Shown one piece after another: positions 27,369 to 36,729 of a DNA stretch of 64,000 nt. The stretch lies in contig NZ_CP060705.1 in assembly GCF_003048835.2 (NCBI RefSeq), forward strand, positions 1,488,001 to 1,552,000. Direction: 5' to 3'. Each line of letters starts with the position of its first letter. The stretch's first letter is position 1. The notes under the pieces were generated by a model that saw only the letters and a program-made list of their open reading frames with translations, searched no databases and was not told the origin of the DNA. The translations under genes and the position numbers were made by a program. This DNA is from Campylobacter concisus (GTDB lineage: Bacteria > Campylobacterota > Campylobacteria > Campylobacterales > Campylobacteraceae).

Positions 27369-28711
27369 TATTTACCTGCCATCTGATAGATCATTATCGC
27401 ACAAATGGCAACTGGCACGACATATCTTAAGAAAAAGTACCAAATTTCAAAAAAAGCTCTTCCCATAAAATCGCCAAAAAGCAGATACAAACTCTCTTTT
27501 TTAAGCTTATAGCCAACAAAAAAGCTAAATACGATAGCGCCTATTGGCATCATGATATTTGATGTGAGAAAGTCAAGCGCGTCAAAAAATGGCTTGCCAC
27601 AAACGCTAAAAGCACTTGATGTGTCTGAATAATATGAAAGTATGCAAAAGATGCCTAGGATATAGACAAAGGCGCCGATGTAAAGAAGCGCCATCTTTCT
27701 TGAAATTTCAAATTTTCTAACCAAATAATAAGCAAAAGGCTCGATCATCGAAACCGCGCTTGTGATGCCAGCAAACAATAGCGATACAAAAAATGCGACT
27801 GCCATGACGTTGCCAACGATGCCAAGCTTTGCAAAAAGCGTGACAAGCGAGATAAAGATAAGACCTGGACCACTTGCCGTGCTATCAGCCCCATAAGCAA
27901 ATATAAATGTAAATACGACAAGCCCCATCATAATGCCTATTAAGATGTTTATAAAGATGATCGAGAGCGTTGATTTTATTAAATTTGTGCGCTCTGGTAA
28001 ATTTGCAGCGTATGTCGGTATGACGCCAACACCCATAGATAGCGAGAAAAACGCAAGGCCTAGAGCCTGCAAGATAACATCTGGCGTGATCGCACTAAAA
28101 TTTGGTACAAATAAAAATTTAGCCGCCTTAACAAAGCCATCACCCATGCTAAGTGCGTAAAAAAGCATGCAAACTAGCAAGACAAAAAGGCTTGGCATCA
28201 TCCATATATTTAGCTTTTCGATGCCACTTTTTACGCCTTTTGAAACGGCAAAAAATACCATTAAAAAAACCAAACTAAAGCAAAGCACAGCGCTGCTTAA
28301 ATCATTTGATAAAAGTGTGTTAAACTGCTCACCTGCTGCTTTTGAGTCTGCTAAAAGCGGCGAAAAACTAAGATATATATACTTTAATATCCAGCCAATA
28401 ACAACCATATAAAATGAAGCTATAAGTATCGCTCCGATCATGAAAAAGCCAGAGAGAGACCACGCTTTTTTATTTTTTGGAGCGAGTTTGTAAAGAGAGC
28501 TTACGATGTCGCTTTCGCCAAGTTTGCCAATGCTAAGCTCCGCTAAAAATGCCACAAACGCGATAGCAAAAGTAAGAAGCAAGTATAAAATTATAAATGC
28601 CGAACCGCCGTTATTTCCCACCATTGTAGGAAATTTCCAGGCATTGCCAAGACCCACAGCAGAACCAGCCATCGCAAGAACAAAGCCTATCTTTGAAAAT
28701 TTTTCGTTCAT
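27368..28711 (-). CDS. NSS-family Na+-dependent symporter, first copy
   Basis: A 447-residue SNF-family protein with GFVLAMAGSAVGLGNAWKFP (TM1) and ALGLAFFSLSMGVGVIPTYAAN (TM6). It is the first gene of the five-gene transport operon. An AAGGTTTTC-like weak site precedes the ATG, and the upstream AT-rich gap to atpE (28712-28917) must hold divergent promoters; I see no single outstanding -10 for the minus strand there. Confidence 0.92.
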   Translation of the reverse strand: MNEKFSKIGFVLAMAGSAVGLGNAWKFPTMVGNNGGSAFIILYLLLTFAIAFVAFLAELSIGKLGESDIVSSLYKLAPKNKKAWSLSGFFMIGAILIASFYMVVIGWILKYIYLSFSPLLADSKAAGEQFNTLLSNDLSSAVLCFSLVFLMVFFAVSKGVKSGIEKLNIWMMPSLFVLLVCMLFYALSMGDGFVKAAKFLFVPNFSAITPDVILQALGLAFFSLSMGVGVIPTYAANLPERTNLIKSTLSIIFINILIGIMMGLVVFTFIFAYGADSTASGPGLIFISLVTLFAKLGIVGNVMAVAFFVSLLFAGITSAVSMIEPFAYYLVRKFEISRKMALLYIGAFVYILGIFCILSYYSDTSSAFSVCGKPFFDALDFLTSNIMMPIGAIVFSFFVGYKLKKESLYLLFGDFMGRAFFEIWYFFLRYVVPVAICAIMIYQMAGK

Positions 28712-28917
28712 TGAAAACCTAAGATTAAGAATAAATTAAATTCTTTCAAAGATAGCATAAAAAAACTTTCATTTTTCTAAGCCAAGAATTTTTTATAGGC
28801 AATTTAAATTTTTAGTGTTTTTATTTGAAACAAAGTTTTGTTTTTGTAATATTACGGCTCATAAAGTTTAAGTAGGGGACAGATCCGAAAGAGCTTTAAA
28901 ATTTTAAAGGAGCAACG

Positions 28918-29220
28918 ATGAAAAAGATCGTGTTTTTAATTCTTGGTCTTGCTGCATTCGCATTTGGCGCTGACGGCGAGATGATCAGATCATATTCAGT
29001 TATCGCTGGCGGTATCGGCCTTGGCCTTGCAGCTCTTGGCGGTGCTATAGGTATGGGTAACACAGCTGCTGCAACTATCAGCGGAACAGCTAGAAACCCA
29101 GGTGTAGGTAGCAAACTTATGACTACAATGTTTATTGCTCTTGCGATGATCGAAGCACAAGTTATCTACGCACTTGTTATTACACTTATCGTTCTTTACG
29201 CAAACCCAATGCTTGGCTAA
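28918..29220 (+). CDS. atpE: F0F1 ATP synthase subunit c
   Basis: A 100-residue subunit c with an N-terminal signal-like extension (MKKIVFLILGLAAFAFG) and the two-helix hairpin. The glycine-rich first helix reads GGIGLGLAALGGAIGMGNTAA, and the ion-binding carboxylate is the Glu in IALAMIEAQVIYALV. It forms the proton-driven ring of ATP synthase. As in other Campylobacter it stands apart from the main atp operon (61.3-64 kb here). AAAGGAG precedes the ATG and a strong terminator follows. Confidence 0.95.
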   Translation: MKKIVFLILGLAAFAFGADGEMIRSYSVIAGGIGLGLAALGGAIGMGNTAAATISGTARNPGVGSKLMTTMFIALAMIEAQVIYALVITLIVLYANPMLG

Positions 29221-29238
29221 GCGTAAAGCTTAAAATTT

Positions 29239-29269
29239 AGCCCCTCTTTTGGGGCTTTTGTTCTTTTTT
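29239..29269 (+). terminator. Intrinsic terminator after atpE
   Basis: AGCCCC-tctttt-GGGGCT stem-loop followed by TTTGTTCTTTTTT, ending immediately before the tRNA gene. Confidence 0.85.
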
Positions 29270-29354
29270 GCGATCATGGTGGAATTGGTAGACACGCTAT
29301 CTTGAGGTGGTAGTGCCGCTAGGTGTGCGAGTTCGAGTCTCGCTGATCGCACCA
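29270..29354 (+). tRNA. tRNA-Leu (anticodon GAG), CCA encoded
   Basis: An 85-base tRNA. The acceptor GCGATCA pairs with TGATCGC followed by ACCA. The D-arm region reads TGGTGGAATTGGTAGACACG, typical of tRNA-Leu. The anticodon stem CTATC/GGTAG encloses loop TTGAGGT with anticodon GAG. A variable arm (TGCCGCTAGGTG region) and the T-loop GTTCGAGTC follow. It reads CUC/CUU leucine codons. Confidence 0.95.
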
Positions 29355-29415
29355 TCTTATCTCTCTTTCTAAATCAAAATCTTAAAATTTCTAAGCTATA
29401 AAAAAGGAAAATTTT

Positions 29416-30279
29416 ATGTTAGATAAAAAACGTGCTTTAAAACAATTACAAAATGAAGCAGATGATGCTGCTATATACTCTCTTCTTGAAGCTAGCGAAA
29501 AAGTCGAAGAGAATAAAAAAATACTTCGCAAATTAATCACCGAAGAGAGACGCCACTATGCTTTTTGTCAAAAGATAACTGGCGAAAGCAGAAGCGCAAA
29601 TTTATTCAAAGTCATCTTCTATACGATACTTGTTAAAATTTTTGGTACCTCTTTTACTCTGAAATTTATGGAGTCACGCGAAGAAAATGCAGAGAAATTT
29701 TATCTTAACATCGTAGATGAATATCCTGAAGCTCGTGATATTTACGAAGAGGAGATGAAGCACGAAAATAGTCTAATCTCCATGTTAAAAGACACAAAGC
29801 TCGTAAATGCTGGTGGTATCGTGCTTGGCATGAATGATGCTTTAGTTGAGCTAACAGGCACACTTAGCGGCATCGCGCTTGCATTTTCAAATACAAAATC
29901 AGTTGGCGCAACAGGCCTTATCATGGGCGTGGCAGCTGCACTCTCTATGGCTGGCTCAGCATATCTCGAGTCAAAAGAAAATCCAAGCGAAGAGATCAAA
30001 CCACTTACCTACTCGCTCTACACAGGCGGTTCATACATCATAACAACGGCATTTTTGATACTTCCATTTTTTATCTTTACAAGCGGTCTTTACGCCGTCT
30101 TGTCGATGTTTTTCTTTGCGCTAGTTGCTATCATCACTTACAACTTTTATATAAGCGTGGCAAAGGAGCTTAAATTTTTACCAAGAGTGATTGAGATGTG
30201 CGTGATAACTTTTGGTGTTGCGATCATATCTTTTGGCATCGGCTTTTTAGTCAAACACTATTTTGGACTTGATGTCTAA
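29416..30279 (+). CDS. Ferritin-like/VIT1 iron transporter (MbfA/Er-VIT1 type)
   Basis: A 287-residue protein with an N-terminal ferritin-like (rubrerythrin) domain of about 130 residues, whose helices carry the iron-ligand pattern (LLEASEKVEENKK, EERRHYAF, EEEMKHE). A CCC1/VIT1 membrane domain follows (GIVLGMNDALVELTGTLSGIALA and four further segments). Proteins of this fusion type (MbfA) export iron, and the ferritin domain senses or oxidises it. AAAAAGGAAAA precedes the ATG. It is convergent with ribD, only one base apart. Confidence 0.88.
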   Translation: MLDKKRALKQLQNEADDAAIYSLLEASEKVEENKKILRKLITEERRHYAFCQKITGESRSANLFKVIFYTILVKIFGTSFTLKFMESREENAEKFYLNIVDEYPEARDIYEEEMKHENSLISMLKDTKLVNAGGIVLGMNDALVELTGTLSGIALAFSNTKSVGATGLIMGVAAALSMAGSAYLESKENPSEEIKPLTYSLYTGGSYIITTAFLILPFFIFTSGLYAVLSMFFFALVAIITYNFYISVAKELKFLPRVIEMCVITFGVAIISFGIGFLVKHYFGLDV

Positions 30280-30280
30280 C

Positions 30281-31336
30281 CTAAATTTCATACCAAGTGT
30301 AACTATCGTCCCCAAAATTCCCACTAAAAAGTGGTTTTAAATTTAGATCAAGCCTTAAATTTTCACCAATTTTGAAATTTGAGCTTTGATAGATAAGTAG
30401 CCATTTTACATTTGCTAGCTTGCCCTCTTTTGCAAGTTTTAAAAACTCGCCAGCTCCTTCAAACATGCAAAGTCCTTTTAGATCAAGCTCTTTTTGAATG
30501 CTAACTTTGCGATCTGGCACGCTAAAAAGTGGCAATGTTTCATCAAATTTATCGCTTCTTGAGTAGATTATGACATCTGGGTTTTTGCCATTTTTTATAA
30601 GTCTGGTATCGAGCCTTGGTCGGTCTGTCCGCACTGTGTTACCACCGATCACCAACGTATCTATGACGCTTCTTAGTTTATGCACATGCGTGCGGCTAAG
30701 CTCATTTGTGATGATGCCCCCACTTGCCACGCCGTTTTTACTAATGGCGATTTTTAAAAAGCTAAATCCACCATTTTGATATGCCAAAAATGGCTCAAGC
30801 AGCTTATCGCAGCGCTCTTTTAAAACGCCAAATTTAACATTCACTCCCGCACTCTGAAGCAAATTAGCGCCACCACTTGCTATTTTATTTTCATCGTGGC
30901 TGCCAATTATGACCTCGCTAAAGCCAAGCTCTTTTAGCAAATTTGCACAAGGTGGCGTTTTACCGTGATGCGAGCAAGGCTCAAGAGTGACATAGGCTTT
31001 TGCATTTTTTAGTAAATTTGAGTGGTTTTTTAGTATAAATTTATAGGTAAATTTTGGCTCTAAAAGGCCAAATTCGCCCTCTTTTATCTTAGAGCTAAAT
31101 TTAGCGTTATACGCTTTTATAAAATCATCTTTAAATTTTTCACTTTTTTTGCAAAGCGCAAAAAGTATCGCTGTCGGTTCAGCGTGTAAATATCCAGCCT
31201 TTTCATGAGCATTGCAAGATAAAATTTGCCCATTTTCATCAAGGACAAGGCACCCAACGGCTGGATTTGGATAGGTCAGGATCTGAAATTTCCAAGCCTT
31301 GCTTAAAGCAAGATCCATGTAAAATTCGTCGTTCAT
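30281..31336 (-). CDS. ribD: Bifunctional riboflavin deaminase/reductase RibD
   Basis: Deaminates and then reduces the pyrimidine intermediate of riboflavin synthesis. The N-terminal CDA-type zinc site is visible as HAEPTAI and PCSHHGKTPPC. The C-terminal reductase domain shows KIAISKNG and VIGGNTVRTDRPRLDTRL. The ATG at 31336 (MNDEFYMDLAL) is chosen over an in-frame GTG at 31357 because GAGG lies seven bases before it and the GTG sits inside the preceding terminator. That gives 351 residues, a normal family length. Confidence 0.92.
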   Translation of the reverse strand: MNDEFYMDLALSKAWKFQILTYPNPAVGCLVLDENGQILSCNAHEKAGYLHAEPTAILFALCKKSEKFKDDFIKAYNAKFSSKIKEGEFGLLEPKFTYKFILKNHSNLLKNAKAYVTLEPCSHHGKTPPCANLLKELGFSEVIIGSHDENKIASGGANLLQSAGVNVKFGVLKERCDKLLEPFLAYQNGGFSFLKIAISKNGVASGGIITNELSRTHVHKLRSVIDTLVIGGNTVRTDRPRLDTRLIKNGKNPDVIIYSRSDKFDETLPLFSVPDRKVSIQKELDLKGLCMFEGAGEFLKLAKEGKLANVKWLLIYQSSNFKIGENLRLDLNLKPLFSGNFGDDSYTWYEI

Positions 31337-31344
31337 CCATGCCT

Positions 31345-31380
31345 CTTTAAAAAACACACTAGCCTTTGCCAGTGTGTTTT
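31345..31380 (-). terminator. Intrinsic terminator after fhs
   Basis: A perfect 10-bp stem, AAAACACACT...AGTGTGTTTT, on the minus strand is followed by further T residues. It lies in the short gap between fhs and ribD. Confidence 0.8.
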
Positions 31381-31387
31381 CATAAAT

Positions 31388-33037
31388 TTACGACAAGCCG
31401 TCGATCTTGCCGTCTGCGTCTATCCTCATATTGACCGCAGCTGGTACTTTTGGAAGTCCTGGCATTAGCATGATCTTACCGCAAACCGCGACGATAAAGC
31501 CAGCTCCCGTTCTAATGTCAAGGTCTTTTACGCTAAATGTAAAGCCCTTTGCCCTGCCCAAAAGCTTCGCATCATCACTAAATGAATACTGAGTTTTTGC
31601 GATACAAACTGGCAAATGGCTCAAATTTAGCTCTTTTATCATCTCAAGCTTTTTAAGAGCGGCCTCTTCAAAGACCACCTCGCCAGCTCCATAAATTTCC
31701 TTAGCAACCTTTTCTATTTTGGTTTTCGTATCGTCGCTCATCTCGTAGGTGAAATTTATCTTACTTGGCTTATCGCACGCTTTTAAAACTAGCTGGGCAA
31801 GCTCAAGTGCACCTTTGCCACCTTTTAAGAAATTCTCGCAAACTGCCACTTCTACGCCAAGCTCACGGCAGTACTCTTTTACGAAATTTATCTCTTCATC
31901 GGTGTCAAAGCCAAATTTATTAAGCGCCACAACCACGTTTTGACCAAATTTACCTTTTAAATTTTCGATGTGGCCGCCAAGGTTTTCGATACCTTTTTTA
32001 AGGGCATTCATATCTGGTTTTGTGATCTCGTCTTTATTTGCTTCGCCGTTATATTTTAGCGATCTGATCGTGCTTACAAGCACCACAGCGCTTGGTTTGA
32101 TGTCAGCGATCCTGCATTTTATATCTAAAAATTTCTCCGCGCCAAGCTCCGAGCCAAAGCCAGCTTCTGTTATGACGTAGTCAGCTAAATTTAGAGCTGT
32201 TTTTGTTGCGATGACTGAGTTGCAGCCGTGTGCGATGTTTGCAAATGGGCCGCCATGCACGAGCGTAGGTGTGTGCTCTAGTGTTTGAAATAAATTTGGC
32301 TTGATCGCATCTTTTAAAAGTATGCAAACAGCATCTTCGCAGCCTAGATCACGCACATAGATAGGCTTTTTATCGCTATCGTAAGCAACCATGATGTTTG
32401 CCACGCGCTCTTTTAGATCAGAAAGGCTTGTGGCTAGACAAAGCACAGCCATGATCTCGCTTGCGGCGGTGATGTTAAAGCCATCTTCTCTTGGCACGCC
32501 ATCCGTTCTGCCGCCCTGACCCACAGTGATAAATCTAAGCGCACGGTCGTTCATATCCATACAGCGCTTCCATAAAATTTTCTCTATTTTTAGTGGGTTT
32601 TCTTGATAGAGGCTATTATCTATCATGGCAGAAATGAGGTTATTTGCCGATGTTATCGCGTGAAAATCGCCAGTGAAGTGTAAATTTAGATCCTCCATCG
32701 GCGCAAGCTGCGAGTAGCCACCACCTGCTGCTCCGCCCTTTATGCCAAAAACTGGTCCCAAAGATGGCTCGCGAAGTGCTAGGCAAACCTTTTTATTAAG
32801 TGAATTTAGTGCGTCAGCAAGACCTATTGACATAGTCGTTTTGCCCTCGCCGTATGGGGTTGGGTTAGTCGCGGTGACTAAGATGAGCTTTGAGTTTGAT
32901 GGCTCAAGTCTAGGAGAAATTTTGGCCTTAAATTTGCCGTAAAGCTCAAGCTCGTCTTCGTTTAAGCCTAATTTTGCGGCAACTTTACTGATGTGTTCAA
33001 GTTTCGTTTGGTGAGTTATCTCGATGTCGCTTAGCAT
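31388..33037 (-). CDS. fhs: Formate-tetrahydrofolate ligase
   Basis: A 549-residue enzyme forming 10-formyl-THF from formate, THF and ATP. The P-loop TPYGEGKTTMSIGLADAL (near 60), FGIKGGAAGGGYSQ and the LHFTGDFHAITSANNL block are clear. Length matches the family. It follows rimP after one base and is the last gene of the long lpxC-tsaB-thrB-ylxR-infB-rbfA-rimP-fhs run, closed by the terminator at 31345-31380. Confidence 0.96.
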   Translation of the reverse strand: MLSDIEITHQTKLEHISKVAAKLGLNEDELELYGKFKAKISPRLEPSNSKLILVTATNPTPYGEGKTTMSIGLADALNSLNKKVCLALREPSLGPVFGIKGGAAGGGYSQLAPMEDLNLHFTGDFHAITSANNLISAMIDNSLYQENPLKIEKILWKRCMDMNDRALRFITVGQGGRTDGVPREDGFNITAASEIMAVLCLATSLSDLKERVANIMVAYDSDKKPIYVRDLGCEDAVCILLKDAIKPNLFQTLEHTPTLVHGGPFANIAHGCNSVIATKTALNLADYVITEAGFGSELGAEKFLDIKCRIADIKPSAVVLVSTIRSLKYNGEANKDEITKPDMNALKKGIENLGGHIENLKGKFGQNVVVALNKFGFDTDEEINFVKEYCRELGVEVAVCENFLKGGKGALELAQLVLKACDKPSKINFTYEMSDDTKTKIEKVAKEIYGAGEVVFEEAALKKLEMIKELNLSHLPVCIAKTQYSFSDDAKLLGRAKGFTFSVKDLDIRTGAGFIVAVCGKIMLMPGLPKVPAAVNMRIDADGKIDGLS

Positions 33038-33038
33038 T

Positions 33039-33455
33039 TTACCACTCCAAATATGTTTTTGCTTTTTTTATCTCACTGATGTTGATCTCAAAAATTCCCT
33101 CTTCGTTTTCTACTGCGATGCTCTCTTCGTCCGCTTTTACGAGCCTTCCTGCAAATTTCTCAGCCTCGGTTTGAACTTTAACTAGCTCTCCAACGCTCGC
33201 TTTAAAGTGTGAAGGCTTGCTAAGCTTTCTCTCAAGACCAGGTGAGCTAACCTCAAGGTTATAATCCCCACTAACTGGCGGTGTCACGTCAAAAATAGGC
33301 GAGAGCAGACGGCTCACTTTTTCGCAGTCATCAAGGCTCACTCCGCCATCTTTTGTGATATAAACTCTAAAAATAGCCCTGCCATTTTCATTTGCGATCT
33401 CGCTGTCGTAAAGCTCTACACCGCATTCGCGTACTAATTTGTCTAAATTATCCAT
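33039..33455 (-). CDS. rimP: Ribosome maturation factor RimP
   Basis: A 138-residue 30S maturation factor. The central signature NLEVSSPGLERKLSKPSHF is diagnostic, preceded by VSLDDCEKVSRLLSPIFDV. An SH3-like C-terminal domain follows. It overlaps the end of rbfA by 8 nt, in the classic order infB-rbfA-rimP. Confidence 0.94.
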   Translation of the reverse strand: MDNLDKLVRECGVELYDSEIANENGRAIFRVYITKDGGVSLDDCEKVSRLLSPIFDVTPPVSGDYNLEVSSPGLERKLSKPSHFKASVGELVKVQTEAEKFAGRLVKADEESIAVENEEGIFEINISEIKKAKTYLEW

Positions 33456-33813
33456 TTTTGTTTAAATCCTTTGAAATTTTATCAAACAACTTATCCATAT
33501 GGTTTTGATACTCTAATCTATCGTCAAATTTAAAGTGAAAATTTGGACATCTATACCAGCCCTCAGCAGCCATGCAGTGGTTTTGCAAATGCCTGCAAAC
33601 TCGCTTTAAATGCCCCAAAATATACTCTTGCTCGCGCTCGTCAAACATCATCTTATCAAGATAGACAAAGGCGTCGTATCTGCCCTTTTTGCACTCGACG
33701 TCAGTGACACAAAGACCTTTTAAAATGCTATCTTCAAGAGTGGCTAGAGCCTCTGGTATGAGCTCTTTTAGCACGCTCTCTGTTCTCATACGCTTTATTT
33801 CGTTAGCGTTCAT
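33448..33813 (-). CDS. rbfA: Ribosome-binding factor A
   Basis: A 121-residue KH-like 30S assembly factor. The N-terminal [19 protein letters not shown] and the [17 protein letters not shown] strand-helix pattern fit RbfA. The C-terminal part (HMAAEG-like [17 protein letters not shown]) is of the longer epsilonproteobacterial form. Its ATG overlaps the infB stop by 4 nt and it overlaps rimP by 8 nt. Confidence 0.9.
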   Translation of the reverse strand: MNANEIKRMRTESVLKELIPEALATLEDSILKGLCVTDVECKKGRYDAFVYLDKMMFDEREQEYILGHLKRVCRHLQNHCMAAEGWYRCPNFHFKFDDRLEYQNHMDKLFDKISKDLNKNG

Positions 33814-36467
33814 AGAGTAGCTTTCTCCTTGACTTCTTTGAAGCTTTCGATGTAGTCATTTTCTCTGATGTCGTTGAAATTTTCGATGCCAACGCCACAC
33901 TCGTAGCCTTTAGCAACCTCTTTTACGTCATCTTTGAAGCGTTTTAATGAACTAACTAAGCCCTCATAAACGACCACACCTTCTCTAATAAGACGAATTT
34001 TTGCTCCTCTGTTTATCGTACCCTCAGTGACGATACATCCAGCGATAGTGCCAACTTTTGGCACATGGATCACTTGGCGAACCTGAGCTTGACCAAGCTG
34101 CTCTTCTCTGATGATAGGTGACATTAGTCCGCCCAAAATCGCCTTCACATCGTCGATTAGGTTATAAATAACGTTGTAAGTTTTTATCTCGACGCCACTC
34201 TCTTTTGCTTTCTCTTTTATCTCGCCAGTTGGTCTTATATTAAAGCCAAGGATGATACAGTCGTTGCTTGCACCTGCAAGCGCAACATCGCTTTGCGTGA
34301 TACCGCCAACGCCTGAGTGGATCACATTTACTCTGATCTCGTCATTTGCTAGTTTTTCTAGGCTCGCTTTTAGCGCTTCAAGTGAGCCGCCAACGTCAGC
34401 TTTGATGATGACTGGAAGTGTCTTTAGCTCGCCCTCAGCGATCTTAGCACTAAGCTCATCGATACTAACCTTTGTGGTCTTACTAAGCTCTTTTTGACGG
34501 ATATATTCAGCCTTTTTCTGTGCGTACTCACGAGCTTCTTTGTCGGTTTTGACACCTATTAGCGTCTCGCCAGCCTCCGCTATCTCGCTAAGACCAACTA
34601 TCACGCCACATTCGCCTGGTTTTATCTCTTTTAGCGGCCTGCCCTGATCATCAAGCAAGCTTCTTATCTTACCGTATGCAACGCCAGCTACAACAGTGTC
34701 TCCGACATGAAGCGTGCCGTTTTCAACAATGATGGTAGCTACTGGACCACGGCCTTTTTGAAGTGAGCTCTCGATGACAGTAGCCTTTGCGTTTGCCTTT
34801 GGATTTGCCTTTAGCTCCAAAAGATCAGCCTGCAAAAGCACGATCTCAAGTAGATCATCTATGCCCATGCCTGTTTTTGCAGAGATAGGCACAAATTCAT
34901 ACTTGCCGCCCCACTCTGTTGGCATGATGTCAAGCTCAGCAAGACCGGTTTTTACTAGATCAGGATTTGCTGACTCTTTATCCATTTTGTTTATCGCGAT
35001 GATTATTGGCACACCAGCGGCTTTTGCGTGGCTGACCGCCTCTTTTGTCTGTGGTTTTACGCCGTCATCTGCTGCAACAACGATGATAACTATATCAGTT
35101 ACGCCAGCGCCCCTTGCACGCATAGCCGTAAATGCCTCGTGGCCTGGAGTGTCGATAAATGTGATGTTTTTGCCGTTTTTATTTACCATATAAGCGCCCA
35201 CGTGCTGTGTGATACCACCAGCTTCGCCAGCTGCTACGCGAGACTTTCTTATGTAGTCAAGTAGCGAGGTTTTGCCGTGGTCGACGTGACCCATAATGGT
35301 TATGACTGGTGCTCTTGGCTGGAGATTTTCATCATCTTTTATCTCCTCTTCATAGGCTGCAACGTAGTCAAATTCTTTTTGATCATCGATAATATTTACC
35401 TCGACATTAAACTCATCAGCCAAAATTTCTATCGCATCTTCATCCAAAAAGTCGTTTTTAGTTGTCATCATACCGAGCATAAATAGCTTGCCTATGACCT
35501 CGCTAGGCTGCTTGTTTAGCTTTTCAGCAAATTCGTAAACGCGAATTTCTTTTGGGATATTTATAGAAGTTACAGCCTCGTTATTTTGCTTGTTTTCAGG
35601 CTTTTTATGTTTTTTTCTAGCCCTTCTTTGTATGCCACCCTCGCCAAATGAATTTATCGTATTATTGACGGTTGTTTTCATCGCATTTGGCTGTTTTGTC
35701 CTTTGCATAGGAGCTGGCGCTGGTGTTTTGAAGCTAAAATCAGGCAATACAACCACATCTTCATCTTCAAGCACGATATCACCAAAGTCGCTTCCACCGA
35801 GCAAGTCCATCTTCTCAGCGCTATCTTTTTTGCTTACAACTGTTACTTTTTTCTCTTTTTTCTTTTTTCTAGCCAAATTTTCATCGCTAGCAGAGAACAT
35901 ACTCTTAAAATCGCTGATGTTAGCCACAGCTGCCTCAGCCTTTTTCTCCTCTTTTACCGGAGCTGGCGCCTCGAAATCTTTTTTCTTTTTAACTATCACA
36001 AGGCCACGTCTTTTTTGAGTCACATCAGCCAAGCTCTCTTTTGGTTTTGGCGCTTCAGCTAGTTTTTGCTCAACCTTTACAGGCTCTTCTTTTTTAGGCT
36101 CAGCTTTAGGTTTATCCTCTGAAATTTGCGCCTCTTTTTTAGGCTCAGTCTTTGCCTTTTCAGGCTTTGACTCAGCCTTAGCAGCCACCTTTTTAGGCTC
36201 AGCTTTAGGCTTTTCTTCTTTTTTAGTTGGCTCTTTTTCTGCCTCTTTTTTAGGCTCTTTTTTTGCTTTTGGCTCGCTCTTTTTCTTTTTAAATTTATCT
36301 GGTATTACACCACTTTGAACGTACTCATATATTGCTTCAGCCTCTTCAAGGCTAACAGCGTTTGAGTGAGTTTTGACCTTTAGGCCTAGTTCTTGAGCTT
36401 TTTCGACTATCTCTTTACTTGGGTAGCCAAGCTCATTTGCGATCTCTGAAATCCTAACATTGCTCAT
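33810..36467 (-). CDS. infB: Translation initiation factor IF-2
   Basis: An 885-residue IF-2 with an N-terminal IF2_N domain ([20 protein letters not shown]), a long Lys/Glu/Ala/Pro-rich repetitive linker (about 80-170) and a second IF2_N domain near 315. The G domain follows ([24 protein letters not shown]), then domains II-IV that bind initiator tRNA. It overlaps ylxR by 14 nt upstream and rbfA by 4 nt downstream. The repetitive linker is low-complexity and is expected to vary between strains. Confidence 0.97.
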   Translation of the reverse strand: MSNVRISEIANELGYPSKEIVEKAQELGLKVKTHSNAVSLEEAEAIYEYVQSGVIPDKFKKKKSEPKAKKEPKKEAEKEPTKKEEKPKAEPKKVAAKAESKPEKAKTEPKKEAQISEDKPKAEPKKEEPVKVEQKLAEAPKPKESLADVTQKRRGLVIVKKKKDFEAPAPVKEEKKAEAAVANISDFKSMFSASDENLARKKKKEKKVTVVSKKDSAEKMDLLGGSDFGDIVLEDEDVVVLPDFSFKTPAPAPMQRTKQPNAMKTTVNNTINSFGEGGIQRRARKKHKKPENKQNNEAVTSINIPKEIRVYEFAEKLNKQPSEVIGKLFMLGMMTTKNDFLDEDAIEILADEFNVEVNIIDDQKEFDYVAAYEEEIKDDENLQPRAPVITIMGHVDHGKTSLLDYIRKSRVAAGEAGGITQHVGAYMVNKNGKNITFIDTPGHEAFTAMRARGAGVTDIVIIVVAADDGVKPQTKEAVSHAKAAGVPIIIAINKMDKESANPDLVKTGLAELDIMPTEWGGKYEFVPISAKTGMGIDDLLEIVLLQADLLELKANPKANAKATVIESSLQKGRGPVATIIVENGTLHVGDTVVAGVAYGKIRSLLDDQGRPLKEIKPGECGVIVGLSEIAEAGETLIGVKTDKEAREYAQKKAEYIRQKELSKTTKVSIDELSAKIAEGELKTLPVIIKADVGGSLEALKASLEKLANDEIRVNVIHSGVGGITQSDVALAGASNDCIILGFNIRPTGEIKEKAKESGVEIKTYNVIYNLIDDVKAILGGLMSPIIREEQLGQAQVRQVIHVPKVGTIAGCIVTEGTINRGAKIRLIREGVVVYEGLVSSLKRFKDDVKEVAKGYECGVGIENFNDIRENDYIESFKEVKEKATL

Positions 36468-36708
36468 TTAAGAGTATCTCCTTTAACTTCGGTGCATCAA
36501 GTCCGAGAGCACCTTTAGTTTGTTTATCAATTATTTTTTTTAAAATTTTGTCGTCTTTTTGCAAACAGCCATCACACAGATAGAAACTGCGACCATTTCC
36601 TTTGCCGCACTCCAAATTCTTGCCTACCAAGCGGTATCTTTTTAGCAAGTTTTGAGAAAATTTGACTTTGCAAGCGACGCATGTCCTTACTGGATTATTT
36701 TTATTCAT
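36454..36708 (-). CDS. YlxR-family (DUF448) RNA-binding protein
   Basis: An 84-residue YlxR protein. The [10 protein letters not shown] and [10 protein letters not shown] blocks with their four cysteines match the family, which is normally encoded just upstream of infB in the nusA-infB region. The role is proposed to be RNA binding or regulation of RNase P or translation genes. It overlaps infB by 14 nt. Confidence 0.88.
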   Translation of the reverse strand: MNKNNPVRTCVACKVKFSQNLLKRYRLVGKNLECGKGNGRSFYLCDGCLQKDDKILKKIIDKQTKGALGLDAPKLKEILLNEQC

Positions 36709-36729
36709 TATACCTTTTTAAACTTGTTT

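Noticed and set aside
28740-28917. Riboswitch or leader RNA before atpE
   Set aside because: Only AT-rich sequence and a short GGGGACAGATCC stretch; no paired structure matching a known class.
29270-29354. Integration site with a mobile element at tRNA-Leu
   Set aside because: No integrase, no repeated tRNA 3' end nearby and no composition change; flanking genes are ordinary.
35590-36062. Plus-strand frames of 119-142 codons across the infB N-terminal region
   Set aside because: Antisense shadows of the Lys/Glu-rich IF-2 linker; Phe/Leu/Ser-rich artefact composition.
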